Of a stretch of 15,560 nucleotides of DNA, positions 12,231-15,560 are shown piece after piece. A program made the position numbers and the translations under genes. Within the stretch, counting starts at the first letter, position 1, and every line of letters begins with the position of its first letter. The DNA comes from a bacterium (GTDB lineage: Bacteria; Zixibacteria; MSB-5A5; GN15; FEB-12). Below the pieces are notes generated by a model. It made no database searches. It was not told where the DNA came from and saw nothing but the letters and a program-made list of their open reading frames with translations. The stretch is taken from NCBI GenBank assembly GCA_030612965.1, contig JAUWMW010000023.1:1-15560 (forward strand), written 5' to 3'.

Positions 12231-15200
12231 TTAGAAGTCGGCACCCATCGAAAAATAGTAATCCGGCTTTTCGGACACACTGTAGAAATCGGTGGACCAC
12301 GCCATATCATAACGCAGTAGTACGAAGCCCAGATTGGCGCGCATACCGAAACCAAAACCCGTCTTGATATCAAGCAGTCGGTTACCTCCCTCTGAGGTGC
12401 CGCCCCTGAAGTTGTTACCTTCCCAGGCCGCTCCCATATCGAGAAAGATGGCGCCGCCGCCCCGACTGATAACAAGCGCCAGAGGGAAGCGCATCGCAAA
12501 GTAGTCGATCATGGGATACCGGAACTCGAGGTTGATCAGTCCATATCGATCGCCGGACAGGCTGTAATAGTCAATGCCTCTCAACGGCGTCACGACATCC
12601 GCAAAATAGAGGTTCTCCACTTCGTAGACTTTGGCGTCAAGAGTAGTGTTGCCTATCCAGTTAGTGGTCCCGCCCAGGAAGTACGTCTTGGGGGTGCGTC
12701 CATACGATGCGCCACCGGTGACACGAAAAGCCAGCGAGTAGAGATTACCGAAATGCAGGTACTTGCGGTAGTCGAATTCAGCCGAATGAAACTGCACGGT
12801 GTCCGAACCGATCAGATTGACACCGCCGCCCAGGGTCAGTTTGGCTCGCCGACCGTTCAAGGGACCAGTCAATCCCCAGATAATATTGTCGGTAACATAC
12901 GAAACCGAGGCCGTGGATACTTTGGCGCCGCGGTTTGATCGGAAATCATCAAAGTCATAGTATTCTCGGTCGATGAAGAACTGCGACGTCGTGAATTCCA
13001 GCCGGCTGAACGTCGAGAACGGACGACTGGCGAACAATTGAAGACCATAGAATCGATCTGAAAACAAGTGGTCATCGGCATCAAGATAGAAATTCTTGCT
13101 ATGGAAAAGTCCAAGACCATAGTTGATGCGATGTTGGCTGTTCAAATAGTAGGTCAGGATGTTCGATTGGTCAATTGTGTTCATGAGGTCGGCGGCGATG
13201 AGGATTTGATGATTTCCCAGATAATCTGAGAAGAGAAAAACCGTCTGTCCCCGCAGACCGAAGAAAGTGTCGTAGCCGAAACCGCCACCGACATAGTCGG
13301 GCGTGAACTTCACCTTGTAAGGCCGCACGTCATAGTCACCGGTCGACGACGGCGGCGCTATGGAATCAAATGAAGCCGGCTCCTCCATAGCTGTGATAGT
13401 CCGGGAATCCGTGCTGTCGCCGATAACATCGCGCATGTAGGGGTCCAGCGGGTCGTCGGTTCGGTGGCTGACGTGGACATACTCCTCATCGTAGATACCG
13501 GATTCAGTGATCACATCGTCGCCTGTAGACTCAGAAGTGTCAACCACGGCTGTCGCTCCCGCATCGGTCGTGGAATCCAAAGGCTGGGCAGCCACCGAAG
13601 GGAGGCTGTCAGTTTCCGCAACCACGCCTGCGTCAACTGTTGAATCCGACGGTGGCTCAGACGTTTGAGGGTCTATCATTGCATCCGGCTCAGCATCGTT
13701 GGAACTCAAGTCAATCAGTAGCGCATCGCTGACCGTGCTGGTATCCACACTGCTATCTGCGACCTCACCTTTGCTCGGCCGGCCAAGAGCAACCAGACCG
13801 TCATCTCCACGCGCAAAGGCCGTAGCGTGCAAGACACCACCGTCACCGACCGGAACCAGATCGTCCATCACAAAGATGTCGTAGGCGCCCTTGTTGAAAG
13901 CCTGGAAGGCAAGCTTCTTTCCATCGGGCGACCAGGACACATACAAAACCCCGGACAGGATGTTGGTCACGGCATAGACCCGGTCGGAGTCAGTGTAAGC
14001 GACATAGATGTTGTCGATGCCGTTGCGTCCGGAGATAAACGCAATCTTGCTGCCGTCGGGAGAAACATCCGGTGTAGTATTGGGACCGGGGCCGACGTCC
14101 ACAGGAGTAATCTCCAGATTGGCAAGATCAATCCGGGACAGATTGTACGACCCGTATACGAAATCACCCGGCATGAACGCTCCCTGACGGACGTACGGAT
14201 GGTCCTTACCGTCGCATACGGGACTCTGCGGATGCGGTCGATCGGAGGAAAACAGAATAGCGTCGGATTCCGGATACCAGGTCGGGTCGGTATCGTCGTA
14301 GCGATCATTCATCAGACGCTCAAGGCGCTCGGAGTCCGGGTAGTAAACGAAAAGATCGCGTTCGTTTCCCCGAAGGGCGGAGAAGGCAACTTTCCCACCA
14401 TCGGGCGACCAGGCCGGGGACATGAGGTTAGAGAAATCGAAGCGTTTCTTTTTGTAGACTCGCTTGCGGAGGAGGTCGTAGAAGAACAATGATTCCTTTC
14501 CGTTGGACTTGGCCACAAAGACCAGCTTGGTTCCATCCGGCGAAAAAGAGGCTCCCGAGATGTACGAATGCAGCGATTCCAGATCGCCGGACCGAGAGCT
14601 TTTCACCAACCGGTCGAGAATCTTGCCGTCGTCGGCCGAGATCAGAACAAGTTCAGTGAAATCAGAGCCATCAGTGAAGATAGCTATCTTGTCTCCCTCG
14701 GGCGAGAAGACCGGTCTTTCGTTGAAGTAGGATCCGTCCTTGCGAGCGTTGGTCAGCTTGGTTCCGATCTCCTCGGCCTCTTTGCGCAGAGCAATCTCCG
14801 GCCAATAGCGACGCTTCATTTCGCGGGAGAACTCCTCCCACAGTTTCTCCTGGTCAACGCCGATCGATTTCTTGAGCGCCTTGTTGATGGAGAGGTAGAT
14901 TTTCCCCTTGCGAAAGATGTCGGCAACTTTTGCTTCACCGTATTTGTCGGCGATGTATTTTATCAGCGCCTGGCCTTCACGGTAGGCGTTGTAGCCGGTG
15001 AGATACTCCAGTGGCACCAGATAGCCGTTGATGGTAGCGTCCCGCACCCACATATCCGACTGCGCATCCCATCCGTGGCGTGAGGAGTACTCGGCAAATC
15101 CTTCGGCCAGCCACAGCGGCATTCTAAACAGCCGGCGCCGCGACACCAGAGCCGAGAAGGCGTTCCCATAGAGCATGTCGAAAGTCATGGCATGGGTTAG

Positions 15201-15560
15201 CTCATGGTGCAGTACGTGACGAAAATCTTCGTACGAACCGTTGAATGGTGTCACCACCCGGTTCTTGAAGACCTCGGTGAAACCGCCGGTTCCCTCGGCT
15301 ATGAGGGAGGGCAGGATGTTTGTCTGCTGGAAATCATTGTGGGAGTTATAAAGGAAGACCGGCACCCGGCGCTGAATCTTGTAGCAGAGTTCACGACTGA
15401 TCTCTACATAGGACGATTCCAGAACGGTGGCGGCAAACCTGGCCGTCGGATAGGCATCTTCGTAAAAGTGGATGTCGAAATGGCGTGTCTGGATGTAGTT
15501 CCAGTCAAAGTCCTTGTACCTGACCTTGTTCTTGCCGAAATAAGTTTCCTGGGCGTTCAC
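12231..15560 (-). CDS. Outer-membrane protein: MA-type peptidase, TolB-like propeller and Omp85-like barrel (5' end outside window)
   Basis: At least 1109 residues are visible. The frame reaches the window edge, and the sequence begins like a mature exported protein (NAQETYFGKNKVRY), so the signal peptide and true start lie beyond 15560. The N-terminal gluzincin-type peptidase domain (about 15-260) has HHELTH (119-123 is HELTH) and WLAEGFAEY with likely third ligand Glu153, so it may be catalytically active. Six PD40/TolB-like repeats follow (about 275-565), with words such as FSPDGTKLVF, WSPDGGKVAF, VSPDGSKIAF and WSPDGKKLAF. An acidic Ser/Thr/Asp linker (about 575-740) includes two DST(V/T)DAG units. 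The last ~365 residues look like a surface-antigen/BamA-type barrel, starting near YKVKFTPDYVGGGFGYDTFFG and ending in a terminal Phe (FSMGADF), as outer-membrane barrels do. No POTRA domain is visible. Its role is unknown; it may process or chaperone exported proteins at the outer membrane. Confidence 0.85.
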   Translation of the reverse strand: MNAQETYFGKNKVRYKDFDWNYIQTRHFDIHFYEDAYPTARFAATVLESSYVEISRELCYKIQRRVPVFLYNSHNDFQQTNILPSLIAEGTGGFTEVFKNRVVTPFNGSYEDFRHVLHHELTHAMTFDMLYGNAFSALVSRRRLFRMPLWLAEGFAEYSSRHGWDAQSDMWVRDATINGYLVPLEYLTGYNAYREGQALIKYIADKYGEAKVADIFRKGKIYLSINKALKKSIGVDQEKLWEEFSREMKRRYWPEIALRKEAEEIGTKLTNARKDGSYFNERPVFSPEGDKIAIFTDGSDFTELVLISADDGKILDRLVKSSRSGDLESLHSYISGASFSPDGTKLVFVAKSNGKESLFFYDLLRKRVYKKKRFDFSNLMSPAWSPDGGKVAFSALRGNERDLFVYYPDSERLERLMNDRYDDTDPTWYPESDAILFSSDRPHPQSPVCDGKDHPYVRQGAFMPGDFVYGSYNLSRIDLANLEITPVDVGPGPNTTPDVSPDGSKIAFISGRNGIDNIYVAYTDSDRVYAVTNILSGVLYVSWSPDGKKLAFQAFNKGAYDIFVMDDLVPVGDGGVLHATAFARGDDGLVALGRPSKGEVADSSVDTSTVSDALLIDLSSNDAEPDAMIDPQTSEPPSDSTVDAGVVAETDSLPSVAAQPLDSTTDAGATAVVDTSESTGDDVITESGIYDEEYVHVSHRTDDPLDPYMRDVIGDSTDSRTITAMEEPASFDSIAPPSSTGDYDVRPYKVKFTPDYVGGGFGYDTFFGLRGQTVFLFSDYLGNHQILIAADLMNTIDQSNILTYYLNSQHRINYGLGLFHSKNFYLDADDHLFSDRFYGLQLFASRPFSTFSRLEFTTSQFFIDREYYDFDDFRSNRGAKVSTASVSYVTDNIIWGLTGPLNGRRAKLTLGGGVNLIGSDTVQFHSAEFDYRKYLHFGNLYSLAFRVTGGASYGRTPKTYFLGGTTNWIGNTTLDAKVYEVENLYFADVVTPLRGIDYYSLSGDRYGLINLEFRYPMIDYFAMRFPLALVISRGGGAIFLDMGAAWEGNNFRGGTSEGGNRLLDIKTGFGFGMRANLGFVLLRYDMAWSTDFYSVSEKPDYYFSMGADF

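Noticed and set aside
13827..14492. 221-codon frame opposite the propeller region
   Set aside because: It is a shadow of the SPDG-repeat coding sequence, whose repeats give a long open antisense frame.
1..15560. A complete new defence, toxin-antitoxin or mobile system
   Set aside because: The genes are mostly recognisable housekeeping or envelope functions. No nuclease, helicase, reverse transcriptase, toxin pair, integrase or transposase is visible in any frame.

Overview
The window looks like chromosomal DNA from a Gram-negative, moderately GC-rich bacterium. The most likely lineage is the FCB group or a related candidate phylum, for example Zixibacteria-like. This placement is an inference. 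It rests on a bacterial geranylgeranylglyceryl/heptaprenylglyceryl phosphate synthase, a DUF3098-like small membrane protein, a GH57 amylase/glucanotransferase, an outer-membrane barrel protein with a TolB-like propeller, and gaps full of short palindromic repeats. No rRNA, tRNA, CRISPR array, transposase or phage gene is visible.

Left part (1-5052, all + strand). The 3' end of alaS is followed by a repeat-bearing gap. Next comes a tight cluster in which a GGGP-synthase-family gene, gmhA (sedoheptulose-7-phosphate isomerase) and an O-antigen-ligase-like membrane protein are joined by 4-base ATGA overlaps. A small two-helix membrane protein follows. After a gap with a possible promoter comes a family 4 glycosyltransferase. 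The set points to lipid and surface-polysaccharide synthesis: heptose precursor, sugar transfer, and ligation or polymerisation at the membrane.

Middle part (5053-9528). A repeat-filled gap separates the + strand glycosyltransferase from a - strand group read in the order rsgA (ribosome assembly GTPase), an MlaD/Mce-domain protein, and a GH57 alpha-glucan enzyme. The last two are only 3 bases apart. The group mixes ribosome maturation, lipid trafficking and glycogen or maltodextrin metabolism, so the shared transcript may be one of convenience.

Right part (9529-15560). A divergent spacer leads to a + strand M32 (Taq-type) carboxypeptidase. After it lies a gap of about 700 bases with many unrelated palindromes and, nearer its end, an ordered set of inverted and direct repeats. 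These sit in front of a tiny lysine-rich protein that joins histone-H1-like KKAAPK repeats to a Cys/His knuckle and ends at a strong intrinsic terminator. The window closes with a large - strand gene, cut at its 5' end, for a protein with a gluzincin metallopeptidase domain, a six-repeat TolB-like propeller, an acidic Ser/Thr/Asp linker and an Omp85-type barrel.

I do not see a complete new defence or mobile system. The best leads are the peptidase-propeller-barrel protein, the histone-like zinc-knuckle protein with its structured upstream region, and the number of different palindrome families packed into the gaps.
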